Part shown: positions 33,504 to 46,084 of the stretch, piece by piece
Position numbering within the stretch: the stretch's first letter is position 1
How the letters are laid out: each line of letters starts with the position of its first letter
DNA from: Citrus sinensis
Taxonomy: Eukaryota > Streptophyta > Magnoliopsida > Sapindales > Rutaceae
Length of the DNA: 64,000 nt
Assembly (NCBI RefSeq): GCF_022201045.2
Contig: NC_068562.1
Coordinates: 29,350,001 to 29,414,000, forward strand
Direction of reading: 5' to 3'
Translations under genes and position numbers: made by a program
Notes under the pieces: model-generated
The model's input: only the letters and a program-made list of their open reading frames with translations
What the model was told of the DNA's origin: nothing
The model's database searches: none

Positions 33504-36500
33504 TCATCTTCCACCAGATAATTCAATTGCTTCCTGGTTGTATACAGAATCTTCCCCCCAGTCAAACCTTCTCTGCAGCCTCTCGTACTCTTGCCTACGA
33601 GTAACTTCCACATGCTGCCACTCTTCCCACCTCTCAGCTAGACCCTCTCCTTCCAACATCCGCACCACCTCTGACATTGCTGGACGGTCCTCTGGTGATG
33701 CTTGTGTGCAGAGCAGTGCAACTTGAATCATTGTCTCCACCTCTTGGATGTTGTAATTCTTATTAAGGTTGCGATCTACAATAGCATCCAACCTTTTCTC
33801 TCTCTCTAGCTTCTTGACCTTCAAAAACAAATAAGCACAGTATGATGCAAGGAATAAGAACTCATTGGTTTTTTTAAGGTAAGAAAAATATAGCTAATTA
33901 GATCGGTCTCTTAAAGTACAAAAGGGCCAATAGTCCCAAGCTGTAGTCAAGGGTCCATGCCAAAGAAGTGAAAAAGGTGTCTCACCAAATATTAAATGTT
34001 CAAACATTTTAACTCATGTATTTCTTTAGTTAATCATTGGAAGGCACAAAGGAAGAAACGAGTGAAAGCATGCAAAGCAAGATGGCGAACCATCATATAT
34101 AGCTTACATGGTCAAGCAATAGGACATCATCTTCTTCTTCCAAACGTGAAAAGTCAATTGCCCTTTGACCTGTTACAAGCTCCAGAAGCATAATCCCATA
34201 ACCAAAAACATCTGTCCTTTCTGATGATTTCCCAGTGGACAAGTACTCAGGAGCTATGTGGCCCATTGTCCCACGAACTTGAGTTGTCACATTAGTCTTT
34301 CTCACGTCCACCAATTTTGCCAATCCAAAGTCACCAACAACTGCTTCAAAATCTTCATCCAGTAATACATTTGCAGCCTTCACATCCCGATGTATGATCT
34401 TAGGATTGCAATGCTCATGAAGATATTCCAGGCCACGTGCTGCACCTAATGCCACTCGTTTTCTTGTAACCCAGTCCAAAACAGGCTCTCCAGGTTTAAT
34501 TTCTACACAATGCATAAATTAGTCAGGCACCATCACAACAGCCACTTAAAGTGTGTTGAAAACTGAAATTAAATATTACAAGGAAAAAAAAAAAAAAAAA
34601 GAGTTTTAATACTGGTCTTGGGCTTTTGTGTTCTCCATGGCATATTCTGAACAAAACATATTAATAGTAAGAACAAAAGATAAATTAGCAGGGGCATCAT
34701 AACTAATTCAAATTTCATAATTTTCTCTTTCACCAGTATTATCTTATCAACCTTTTTATAATACCAAACCAAAATGAAGAGAAGGTTCTGCATAAGCTAC
34801 AAACAACTACTTCCAACCCTCTAGCCTCAAGATATCTTGGACAATAGGGTGATTGACAACGCATTTACTTACAGTACAATAATAGTGGACAGACAGACAT
34901 CACACTCCAGCCATAATAAGATTAAACACCAAATGGTGATATCTTGAAAACAAAATACTAATTGATCCACTTGCACTGAAAAACTTATACAAATATCAAT
35001 GATTTAGAGAACAATACCTCGTAAGCGATAGGCTACACTCAAGTTCTGCATAAATGGATACACCAAGAGACGTTCAGTAGGTGTTGTGCAAAATCCAATC
35101 AGTCGTAATAGATTTCTGTGGACAGCTACACTTATCATTTCAACTTCACGCTGGAAAGCAGCATCTCCCCCAGGACTCTCAAAATCAGTTAATCGCTTCA
35201 CAGCAACTTTTGTGCCATCAGCAAGGACTCCTCTATAAACTTTTCCAAAACCTCCCTGTCCAAGGACATTTTTTTCGCTGAAATTGTCTGTAGCCAACTG
35301 TAATTCCCTCCATGAATATCTTTTCAGTTGACCAAATGCAATTCTTCGGTCAACTTCACCTGATATCATGATACAAAAGTAAGCTTCCAATACAAACTTT
35401 CTAACGAACCACGTTATACGTATTCATAACCCATGTATCAACCAAGTCATGAAGGGTAACTTATAACAATCTCAAATTAACATTTTTAAGGAGATTATTG
35501 CATGGTCAAATATATGATCACGGTGATTTGGATTCTACAATGTTCCACAGTAATCGTCACATAAGCTGCAGTTAACAATTTTCACAATCACATTTTAACC
35601 ACCGGCTAAAACAATAAAATCTACTGACTTAGATTTAAATTGAATTATTGTCAAGATCTACTGAGATGACGAAGAAAAGTAAAACCAATTTACTACTGGG
35701 GCAATATTCAGCCTTTTGGTAGGGATCATGTAAAAGAAGTCAGAAAAAGAATTGCTTTATGATCCAAACATGATCATTTTCTCCCCTATTATGCTTTCTC
35801 ACTATTTCTTTCCGGTCTGTGGACTGAGCAAATTGCAAATTGAACCCAAAGACGAACTTCCATGCACTGTTAGCATGTTAAACGAGCGAAGATAAACAAT
35901 ATAACTCACAAGAGCGCAGGGAAACTAGAACAACATGCTCCAATAATTGATTGTATGTATGATTTAATGTCAAAGACGTCATGGAAAAAAGTGTTTGATC
36001 TCAGTCATGATATGAACTACAAAATATTATAAACATCTAGGCAATTTGAGGTAGCAAAGATTAACTACAATGTTCATCACCAGGACAATCAAAAAAAATT
36101 TCAAGTCATTGAGATATGCGAACAACAATATTAAAAATATATATTTAAAAAAAAAGGGGCAAAACTAAAGAAAAGTGAATCCTTTCCATCCATATCAATA
36201 AAGTGAAGAGTAATGCCAACCTGCAACATCTACAAATACTTCACGCTTGTAGCCTTTATGTCTACCCTTACACAGAAAAAATAGTAAGCCTCCAGAAATA
36301 AGAACTATAAGTCCTCCAACAATTCCAACTATAATTCCAATCTTTGGCTTCTTTGAACTCCCTGTCAATATAAGGAAACACTCAGCAACTAGACAGCCTA
36401 AGAGATTTAATGGCTCTACTCTAGAAAACATCTTCCACAGTATAAAAGCACTACCAACATCAAGCCATGCTACCTGAATCATTGCTACTAGATTCACAAG

Positions 36501-38867
36501 AATGTGGAAGAGTTTTACCACAGTTCAAGTTGTTTCCCGTGAAACTGATAAAAGCCAACGAAATCGAAGTTTAGTGCCGGTAATAAATGAGTGAGATAGC
36601 AAGAACAAATCCAAAGAAATTTATTGAAAATAATAAAGAGGAAATATTCACAGTATGCTATGCTGACTACTTTTATTTGTTGAAATAATACTAATAACAG
36701 TTGTCCATACTTGTATTTTGGAATTTGGAACAAATGCACTGGAATTTGACCACTGAGATTATTCGAATCCAGCTGACTGCAAAAATAGGTTCAAATATGT
36801 AATCAGAAACAATGGGGAAGAGGATAAATCTATTTACACTTGAGCAGAAGTCAATTTTAAGTGCTGGTATAACTTACATACTGATCAAGCTTGAAAGAGT
36901 TGTGAGTGAATCAGGGATGGTCCCACTAAAATTGTTTTGACTCAAAGTCCTGGTTCAACGATCAAAAACAAATCGAGACTTTTTGTGCCAGATCATGAAA
37001 AAAGTGAAGAAAAACCATATAGATTAAAACTAAAATTTTTATTGATGGAATCACTTACAAGAACTGAAGCTTTTTAAGATTGCCAAGGGAAGGTGGTATT
37101 TTTCCAACTAAGCGATTATTTTCCAAGTCCAAGCTTGTCAAGCTTGAAAGATTACCAAGCTCTTCAGGTATTTCACCAGTTATGCCATTTCCTTTTAATG
37201 TGCTGCAATACAAATGCCTCTTATATATGTTAGGAATACATTCAAAAACATCTTGGTTGCAAATACACACAGACACACATCTCCTCTGGTCATTCTTTTC
37301 TCATACAAAGCCATAACTGAGTCTCAAAAGGTTTCTCTCCCATAAATAATAAAAACAGATAAAGTTTATATTTTCCTCCCCATTAGCAATCTAATTTGTT
37401 CGTCAGTGATCTTAGCAATTAAGGCATACCTCTTTCTAATTACTATATTTCAATCATATTCTGTTGTTGCTAAAGAAATCTAGAATTTAGAACTATTCAT
37501 CAGTTTTATTGCTGAAGTTGCAATGATAAGAGAGCATCAGAGACCTTTATAACACATGTTAGCGTCCATCAGAGGAACAAACACGCCACATTTTCTAAAG
37601 TCTAGTTTCATGGCACAGTAAAGATCACATATTCCCATAATTCTGAAAGAATTCCAAGGCTACACCAACATGTTCTGACTCCTGTGGAATATATGCAGTC
37701 ACCTCCGAAATAGACAAAATGCAGCAAACAAAAACAGAGATCATTTAAAGCCATAATGATGGCATAGCATCATAACAAAATAAGAGTTTTCACAACTTGG
37801 AAACTGAAAATAACCACTTCAGGAAAATGAATGAAGCAAGTGAACTATATACTATAACTCAAATTATACACTGATTGCTCCAATATAATCCATACGTACA
37901 GTGTTGAAAGAGTCCTCAGAACTCCTATTCTTGGGGACAAGGTTCCAGAAAAGTTCATGGAAGACAATGTTCTGCAAAAGAGAGAGAGAGAAAGAGAGAG
38001 AGAGAGAAGCAGGAAGCGCATCTTCAGAAGAGGTTAAAAAAAAGTGCAAATAATAACATAATGTGGTATGCACAAATGACATACGAATGAAATTTAAGAT
38101 TATCTTACACAGAGGCAACATTGTTGCTATTATCACAAATGACATTTGACCAAGTGCAAGGATTAACTTGGTTCTGATTCCAATCTCTTAGCTGATTGTT
38201 TGGAACACGCAATGAAGTCCTCAATGCAAATAGTGCATCTCCTGAAAGAGAACATAAGAATGTTAGCCAACCATTATGTAAATCAGGATCAAAATTATCA
38301 AAAAACCTGAAACATTTCAAACAATAAAGAAGAAGATCTATCAGGAGCATCTCTTTAGGAACAGTGAACTGCCTGCCATACTGACCTAACAGGCATTTCA
38401 ATTTGCCCAAAGAACAATATCTCAGCTCAAATCTAAGCTATCTTCTTGTTCAATCTAGTGAAATGAAAGTTCTTCCAGTAGGTCAAAAGTATCAATTGCT
38501 AAGAACTAATTGTAGACTAAACGTAACCTTTAAAAGCAAATAATTATACAGCAAAATTTAGCACTTCTTGTCCTTCTATCACTCTTTTTAAGACTACATT
38601 GTTATATGAAACATCATATCATTTTCAAAAACAAACAAAAATACCTCACCTGGAAAATGTCAAGATCACAGTAAGCAAACAAATGAGACATGAATCATAC
38701 CTCGATAATGTCAAGATCACAGTAACCATACTTGACATATCTATATGCTGTTGGGATCCATGATTTCTAAATGAGAAATGAATAATACCTTGATAATCAG
38801 ACAGCGCCAAATAATGCAAGCAATCCAATATTATAGCAACAAGGACCAATTTCACGCTCTTCATCAT
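33504..38867 (-). CDS. LRR receptor-like serine/threonine kinase, subfamily LRR-II (At5g65240/At5g10290-like)
   Basis: Eleven exons read on the minus strand: 38867-38789, 38241-38109, 37971-37900, 37202-37059, 36949-36878, 36776-36711, 36544-36474, 36361-36221, 35359-35018, 34502-34108, 33818-33504; total 1830 nt, 609 residues, all introns GT-AG. Signal peptide about 1-26, N-terminal LRR cap ([18 protein letters not shown]), about five LRRs in 72-nt exon units, transmembrane segment in exon 8 ([17 protein letters not shown]), then an RD-type kinase: G-loop GQGGFG 293-298, K314, HRD D413, DFG D431. The C-terminus ends ELSGGR as in the Arabidopsis relatives. Plasma-membrane co-receptor-type kinase related to SERK/NIK; ligand unknown. 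The start is MMKSV at 38867; an upstream in-frame ATG (38924) exists but would lengthen the signal peptide. Confidence 0.93.
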
Positions 38868-39950
38868 CAACCCAAAGATCAATACAACAAAACATGTGAT
38901 CTGCAACAAACACATAATTGAGATCCATATTTGGAAAAACAACAAGACTCCTGAATAATGATGACAAACAAGCACCTGAATAGCAGCATTAGCATATGTA
39001 TCAATCTCATAGAGGTTTATCTCTCGTACAATTCACTCATCACAAGAGTTTGACCAGTCTTTAGCTGTCATTATGCAATTTACAAGGGGCATAATAGGTG
39101 AGCGTATTCTTAATAGAAATAACTTGACAGTTAAAAGACAAATTAAAGAAACAACCATCAACTACCATCATTTAGGTAATTGCAAAATTGGTTATAACGG
39201 ATTTAGCAGTGAACAATATCAAATTACAAGACTATATATACCGTCGCCCAAGCTTCTCTTGCCACAAATGTTAGAAACACCCAGGCACATGGGGTCCCGA
39301 AAGCTGATAAAGCAGAAATTCAACTTAAATACTAAGAAATTGAACATAATTCTTGGAATAGTAAACTAAACTAAGTCTTCACCAGCTTGTATTTGCTTCA
39401 ATAGGAATCATCCAAAAATTAAAAAAAAAAATCAATATTGCCCACCTTTTAAAGCAAAATCTGTATTTGCTTTACTGGGCATCATCCAGAAATCAAAAGG
39501 TTCATTTGTTTTTTCATCATTTTCTCATAAATCAAACAAAACTCAGAACCTTAAACAAACAAGAAATCAACCGACACAGAAAGCAAGATCGTGTGGAGTG
39601 TAAGAATTGGCAAACAACAAATCAAGATGAGAACCGAAAAAGATTAAAAATTTGCACAAGTACCTTTTCAGAGTGGAATCATCAGATGTGAGCTGAAAAA
39701 GAAGAAAGGGAGTTTCATTTTCATTTTTTCAAATGGGCTTTACGAGTTTCTTGGGTTTGAGCTGGCTGCTGAAGAAGATGAGCAATTGAGCATTAAAAAA
39801 AGAACAACAAATTATTATAACAGCAAAAATGCCTAAGAGAAGGTTCTGTCCATTTGTTTTTTGCTCTCCTTGGCCACTAGAAGTGAAGTTTTATTGGTGG
39901 TGAGGTTGTTCTGAGGCTTTTGACTCTTGAGATGGAATGAATCGTGGAAA
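38868..39950. other. 5' region of the receptor kinase gene
   Basis: Probable 5' UTR, perhaps with a leader intron, and promoter. No separate gene. In intron 1 next to it, about 38655-38790, short blocks ('tcaagatcacagtaa' at 38659 and 38709; 'atacctcgataatg' beside the exon-1 donor 'ataccttgataatc') are duplicated. Confidence 0.45.
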
Positions 39951-42900
39951 TATTATTTATTATTATTAATTAATTTAGTTTAGAAAAAGAGAAAGAAATA
40001 AAAGAAGTAAATAGTAATTAATTTTATTACACTCTTACCTCCTCAATCCTTAATCCTTATCTGTGGCTGGCTACCACTTGCACTTTTTTCAGGTGGGCGG
40101 CATAATTTAGGATCAGGCGACGGTACAATTGTGGCGCCGTGTTATAATTATATTCGGTCGTTGGATATATTTAAATTAGTAAGATTCATTAATATTAAAT
40201 GGTCGGATATAATTATAGCACAGTATTATAATTACACCACAAATTTCCCTCATAATTCATAGTGCTTTCACTATCTCTGTCTTCTAAGTTTAATTTTGTA
40301 ATCTGTTTAGATATGTCAAAATTAAAACAAAAACAAAAAATCTCGGTACTTTTAATCACTTTAATTCTTCTTTTAAAAAAAATGAGTTTTTTTTTTTTAA
40401 CTTTGTCTTCCCCAACCCCCAAACCTTCCCTTCAAAAAATAAAAATTAATTACTAAAATTTGAAGTAGTGTTCTACGATTATAAAAATTCAACGAACTTT
40501 CATTTCACCTTTATTATTTATGGGGGCAGTAAACAAATAATTAAATGATCAACTAATAAGCATTACATTAAGTAGAGTATGTTCCAAGATCTTGACTGTA
40601 ATAAAAAAAATATCCACATTATTCTCAAGTTTTCAGTTTTCTAATGTTTGGCCCACATCCACATGACATTAAAATTTTGTAAGGGACCAATGTTATTGAT
40701 GTGATACAGATCTTACAAGATCTTCCCACACTCGTTCAACAATAATTCATTAAAAAAAAAAAGAACATTTTAATGGTCGCATATGTGGCTTCACCTTTTT
40801 GCCTTTGGTCTTCGTCATTGATTATTTATATTGCATAGTTTTGATTTTGGTCAAACTGAACATTTGTTCACATATATTGTAATTTTATTTTATTGCTTGG
40901 TTAAAGAAACAAATAACGAATAACTTTTTTTTTTTCTTTTCTTGCTTACTGCTTCCAAAAGAGAGAGAAAGAAGATACAATGAATGCTTTAATTTAGCGT
41001 CTGCTACACTGTTTAGCATGATTTATTGACTTATCTAATAGATATAAATACTTATTTAATTGCATACACTCTTTTTAATTTTTTTGAGTAGAACTTTTGA
41101 GAATTAAATAAATTATTTTATTTTTACTAATATAAATTTAAATTTTAGGCCTATAGGTGTAGAGGTTACAATTTTTTTAAAAATGTTAAATATCTAAAAT
41201 ATCATTTACAATATTTTACATATATTTTTTTCTTTTTTGATAAAAAAAAAATCTACTTGTAAAAGTTTTATTAACAAAACCTCTATTTTTTTAAAAAAAA
41301 AAAAAAGGGTATACCTTTATTGAATAAAGAAAAGTGTGTGTGTGTGTGTGTGTCTGTTCTTGTAGCTTGCAGTTTAGGTGCCAACAATTCTTGACGACGA
41401 AACCTGAGATGGTGAACAAGTAAGCACCATAGCCATCATGGCCGCATTGAGAGAGTTGGTAAACCTCTCTACTTAAATAGTTTTATTTGAAAAAGTTACA
41501 AAAACCCTCTATTTAAAATAAATTGTATATATTTGACTAAAAATAGCGTTGGCGTTAGACATGAAAATGAGTTGGAAGCATCCGTATGTATGTGCGTGCA
41601 TGGGTCATTATAAATCATTCATAATTAGTCGTCGAAGAAAAGAAAGGATAATTAAGAAGTGGTTAAAAAACACTCAAAAAGCAGCCAACGTGAAGCTTGC
41701 AAGCTGCAGTTGTAAGTAATCACATGTGAGCTGCGACTTATCAGTTCACCAATAGTAATCACTCTTAATTGTTGCTCATATAGAGCGAGCGGAATCGTCA
41801 ATTGTCAGACCCACCCGACATGTGTGCTCCCACCATCTCCATCTCAATCTCATAAGCACCACAAAAGTCGTAATTATTAGTTATAATAAATGTGTTCCGG
41901 CAAGAAAGAAAGACCATCCTGTTTTGGCCAAACTCGATTCCAGGTTGACAATTCTATAAAAGTTTTGGGAGCCCCGACCTTCAAAATATTGCTCCTTATT
42001 CCTTCACTATTTATGATCATGATCATGTGTGTGTAAATATTATTATCGTTAGTTGAAATACATACATGACACAGAATGAAGAGTAAAGAGATAATAAGTA
42101 ATATGTAGAGTGGAAATTGATAAATTCCCCCTCCCCCAACTTTATTTATACTCCAATTCTTCATTGATTTAATTGGTCTTTTAATACATAATTAATGAAC
42201 GGATGAATCCTTTTGTCATCTAACAAGACTGTGGATTCTTTTCTGGTAAATTTCATTGTCATTAATAATATCCATAAACAATTGCTGGTTCATAGTAGCC
42301 ATTTCAACGCCAAACAAATTATTCGTTTCTATTTTATACCATTTGTATCTCAAAGACGTTGAAACGATACATTGTGTTAAAAATAACATTTAAACCCACA
42401 ATTATAAAATAATCGAAGATTTGCAGCATACAGTATTCCATTTGTGTAATTTTCCTTTAAGGGCAGAATTGTTATTATAATTTTTGTTATAAAAAAAAAA
42501 AAAAAACCCGTTTGAATCTGAGTAAAAATTAGGGGTTATCCCAATCAAAAATAAGAAAGAGAAATCTCTCAGATAAATATAATTTCTTATTTATAGAGAT
42601 TGCCTAAATATTTCATTTGTTCATTCTCTATTCTAAGAGATACTGGACATAAGGATTACCTTCAATGACTTTCCGCCGCTCATAGATTAAACGACATATC
42701 AATTATAGTCTGTTAACCTTTTTAAGTTAAGGGTGCATAACCCATGGATGTTGAATGCCCTTTTATGTTCCAAAAATTTAAGAACACATACACTTATACG
42801 TGTTCATAGTTTTCCATATGGTTATGATTGAAAAAGCTTATCAAAATGAAAGGAAATTAACATGTGATGGCAATGAAATTAACAACACCAATTATAGATA

Positions 42901-44160
42901 TTAGCATAACCTAAGGACCATTAATTCAACCCCTAACTTTACTTATTGCCATCATTGTTGCCTTCCATAGACTCCGGAGGAGCTTATTCTCATCTTTAGC
43001 AATGCCAATGAACAAAACAAAAGCGAGCATAAACCATTATATTTGCTTTTGGTAACCGCCACATATCGATAGATTTTTAAAAGATCAAATTTAGCTTACA
43101 TCATAAGAGAATTTGAACACATTACAAGACAAAAGAAATTCAAGATTAACAAGTTTGAAAATATATATATAACTGTCTCGCCTGTGCTCCTCTTCTATAA
43201 CTTAAATTATATCATGTATATGAATATATCGTTGAGCCATTATAGGATTCTCACCGATGATTAATTCAAATTTTCAGTCTTGTCCTTCAAATAAGATTAT
43301 GAAAATCTTAATAACCGTCTTGTTTCCGTAATTCAAGAGACAAACTAATTAAAATTACTAAGAATTTCAATGATAAAAAATAATTTATAATTTATTAGAC
43401 AAGTATGAGGACATTTAATAAGTAATTAACTATCATCATGTGAGATATGAGGGTTGTTTCGTTATTACGGCGGTTTTATTAGCATTTTTGAAATTTTAAA
43501 ATTTTTGTAATGGAGTACGTTTAGAGTGGGTGTAGATATTTGAACTCACAAATTTCTTTTTTAAACTCTTTATTTAAATTAAGTTTTCATTTTTAAAATG
43601 ATTTTTGATAAAATTACTTAATAGTCCTTCTTCCCTTTCTCTCACAATTGCTCAATTTTACTGTAGATAATTCAAACTTTGTCTCTCAATTTCAACTTTT
43701 CAAAATCAGTTTCAAAACAACAATTATAAATTGGGAAAAGAAAAACTTACCATATAAAAGAAAAAAAAAATATCAATCATTTTTCACTATCCATGAAAAC
43801 TATAAAGATTTCTTTTGGTTTTTCATATTTATCCTTGAAATAACAAATCTAAGATGAATAAAAAGAAAAGAATGGTAATAGGAAGAAAGAAATAGAATTT
43901 GAATTACTTTGGGGGGGGGATCAATGGTCAGAAGATTGAAATTGAGATTTCAAGAAGCCCAGTGAGTTAATCGAGAGAGAAAATATAAAATTTTTAAAGT
44001 AGAAAGAAAATATGAATAAGAGATAATTTTTGAAAAGGTCAATAATGAGCTAACAATATTCTAATAGCAATATGACATGTATGTTTATTATTAGAAAATG
44101 AACATTTAGATACATAGAATATAATAATACCATCTAAATTAATTGCCACAAAATCAAAAT
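39951..44160. other. Gene-poor AT-rich spacer
   Basis: No gene supported. Contains a (GT)n run at about 41333-41353, long A/T homopolymers, and at 43490-43990 a segment resembling 54530-55010 (shared 'atgatttttgataaaattacttaat' type sequence and purine-rich flanks), likely an unclassified dispersed repeat. Confidence 0.5.
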
Positions 44161-44161
44161 A

Positions 44162-45105
44162 TGTTGTCTGTTTGGGGGAAAAATAGAAAAGGTAGAAGAA
44201 CGCCACGTGTCGATGAACAAAATAATTCTGGTATAATTCTAGGTACCCGGCATAATTTGAGGTACCCCGCTTAATTCGAGATGCTCCGCATAACTCGAGA
44301 GTAACTCGAGGTACCCCACATAGATCGAGGTACTCCATATAACTTGAGGTACTCGACAAATATGATTCAGGAGAATCCTCTAAAAAAGGTCCGCCATGGG
44401 AAATGTCTCCATATCTTGAAGGATAATATTTAATTTTGTTAGAATTAAATACCAAAACGTCGTACTGAAAGGGGGGGGGGGACAGCCGCCTGCCACCTCT
44501 GCCAAAAGTGAAGGACACTGTCCCAAGGACAGTGGTCCTCAACCGCCTACCCGACAACCATTGCAGAGGTACCCTAGACCACTCTCTAGCGTGCGCCACG
44601 TTTCCAAAGGATGAGATACGCCGTGAACGCCTTCTTGATTCCCAAGCATGCACATAACGGCCCAAAAATCATAAAAATATAAAAAGACATGAAAAGCCTG
44701 AAAATGGATAGCCAATAGCCAAAAAAGATACGCCACGTGGCAGCTGAAGTACTCCATATATAAAGGTGTCTATGTTTTATTCTCAATCATGTTCTCATCC
44801 ACTCACGAACACTCACACTCTCCAAAATATATTTTCTTCAACCTTAAACCTTGATTTACAGAGGGCTGACAAAGCTCTCTTTTCTATAAAAAAACCTGAG
44901 TTGCTAACTTGAGCGTTGGAGTGTAAACGTCGGGGTACCCTGACTTCACCTCTAACTTTTATTTCACTATTTTGTAGGCATTAATCTCATTTGGAAAGAT
45001 ATTTTTCTTGGTTTGAACCTCTCACCACTGTTACCACTTCCCTCTTCCCTTCGCAACTCTTCCGAACTTCAAAAACACCGTACACAACAAACTAGTGAGG
45101 TAACA
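44162..45105 (+). mobile_element. Gypsy-type LTR (solo LTR or fragment)
   Basis: Starts TGTTGTCTG, ends GAGGTAACA. A TATA box (catatataaag) near 44755 is followed by a leader-like region with 'gagcgttggagtgtaaacgtc', a phrase typical of plant gypsy LTR R/U5. No matching 5-bp target duplication was found (AAATA versus TATTT), so the limits are approximate. No retroviral coding sequence adjoins it. Confidence 0.5.
44241..44358 (+). repeat. Short tandem repeats in LTR promoter region
   Basis: About six imperfect units of 19-20 nt of the form 'gaggtaccccgcataactc', one shortened to 11 nt. They lie about 400 bp upstream of the TATA box at 44755, the U3 position where retrotransposon enhancer repeats usually sit. 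Confidence 0.7.
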
Positions 45106-46067
45106 TATTTCCCCTTAATACACAAATTCATTGTTCTAGATAGGTTTACCTTTTTCTACCCTCAAAATCTGTCTAAAAACAGTCTTTTAGGTAGTCGACA
45201 ACATCATATTCATAGAACAAACTAATATTTTTTAAAATTTATAATAACGATAACAATAAGGCAATGACTACTTTAGAGCTGCTATAAGGTAAAGTATAAA
45301 TTATAACAATATATATAAAGTGATAAATAATAAAAAATATATTATAATTTTGATTGTGTAAATTATAATTATAAAAATATGCTCTAAAATAGTTAATTAG
45401 AAATTCAGTTACTTTAAAGCAGTTCTAAAATAGTAATAATAATAATAATATGCTTTTCCACTACCAAATCAGACTCAACCACCACAACATTCACCATGCC
45501 AATTTGGCGAACACGTGGCAGGCAGTGACAGACCCACGCCACAAACATAAACAGATTCTCTTATCTTTCTTAACGCTTATTTGTTGGTGCCAAAACAAAA
45601 TTAGTTCAGTTATTACATCACTCCATTGCTAAAATGAAAACATCGCATCGGCATATAAATAACCTACGAACAATCAAACACAAAAATGAAACAAACAAGT
45701 TTTTGTCCAAAGCCAAAAACGTCTCCTCTGCTTTCGTGTCTGAAACTGGAATTAAGAAATAAAGCCGACCCCCTAATTTTACTCCATTTCGCAGATCATC
45801 GATTTTTCGCTCTCTTTCCATTCAGGTAAATACTAAATACTACTTCTCTCTTTAATAACTGGTGCAATTGCAAATTTGTCTCTTTACTAAGTTTCAATTT
45901 CAAATTTTCAACACGAATAATGCTTACGCAAATCCTGTTCTCGCTTGGGTTGGGTTCTGTTTATTATTGTTATGATTTGATGGATTACCCTTGGTTTTTA
46001 TTTATTTATTTATTTATTGTGATCTATATAACTATATGTAAGATATATGCCTTTGCAGTGATGAGCA
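45106..46067 (+). other. Promoter and 5' UTR of the SUN gene
   Basis: A leader intron is likely between 'ttccattcag|gtaaat' (donor at about 45827) and 'tttgcag|tgatgag' (acceptor ending about 46059). No other gene seen. Confidence 0.6.
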
Positions 46068-46084
46068 ATGCAGAGGTCTCGTAA
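46061..46084 (+). other. Overlapping upstream ORF (7 codons) before SUN start
   Basis: ATG at 46061 opens MSNAEVS and stops at TAA 46082-46084. It begins 7 nt upstream of the SUN start at 46068, in a different frame, and overlaps it. It is the first ATG after the leader-intron acceptor. Confidence 0.6.

Noticed and set aside
44039..44665. 208-codon minus-strand frame
   Set aside because: It runs through LTR tandem repeats and low-complexity DNA, with no domain pattern; a chance frame.
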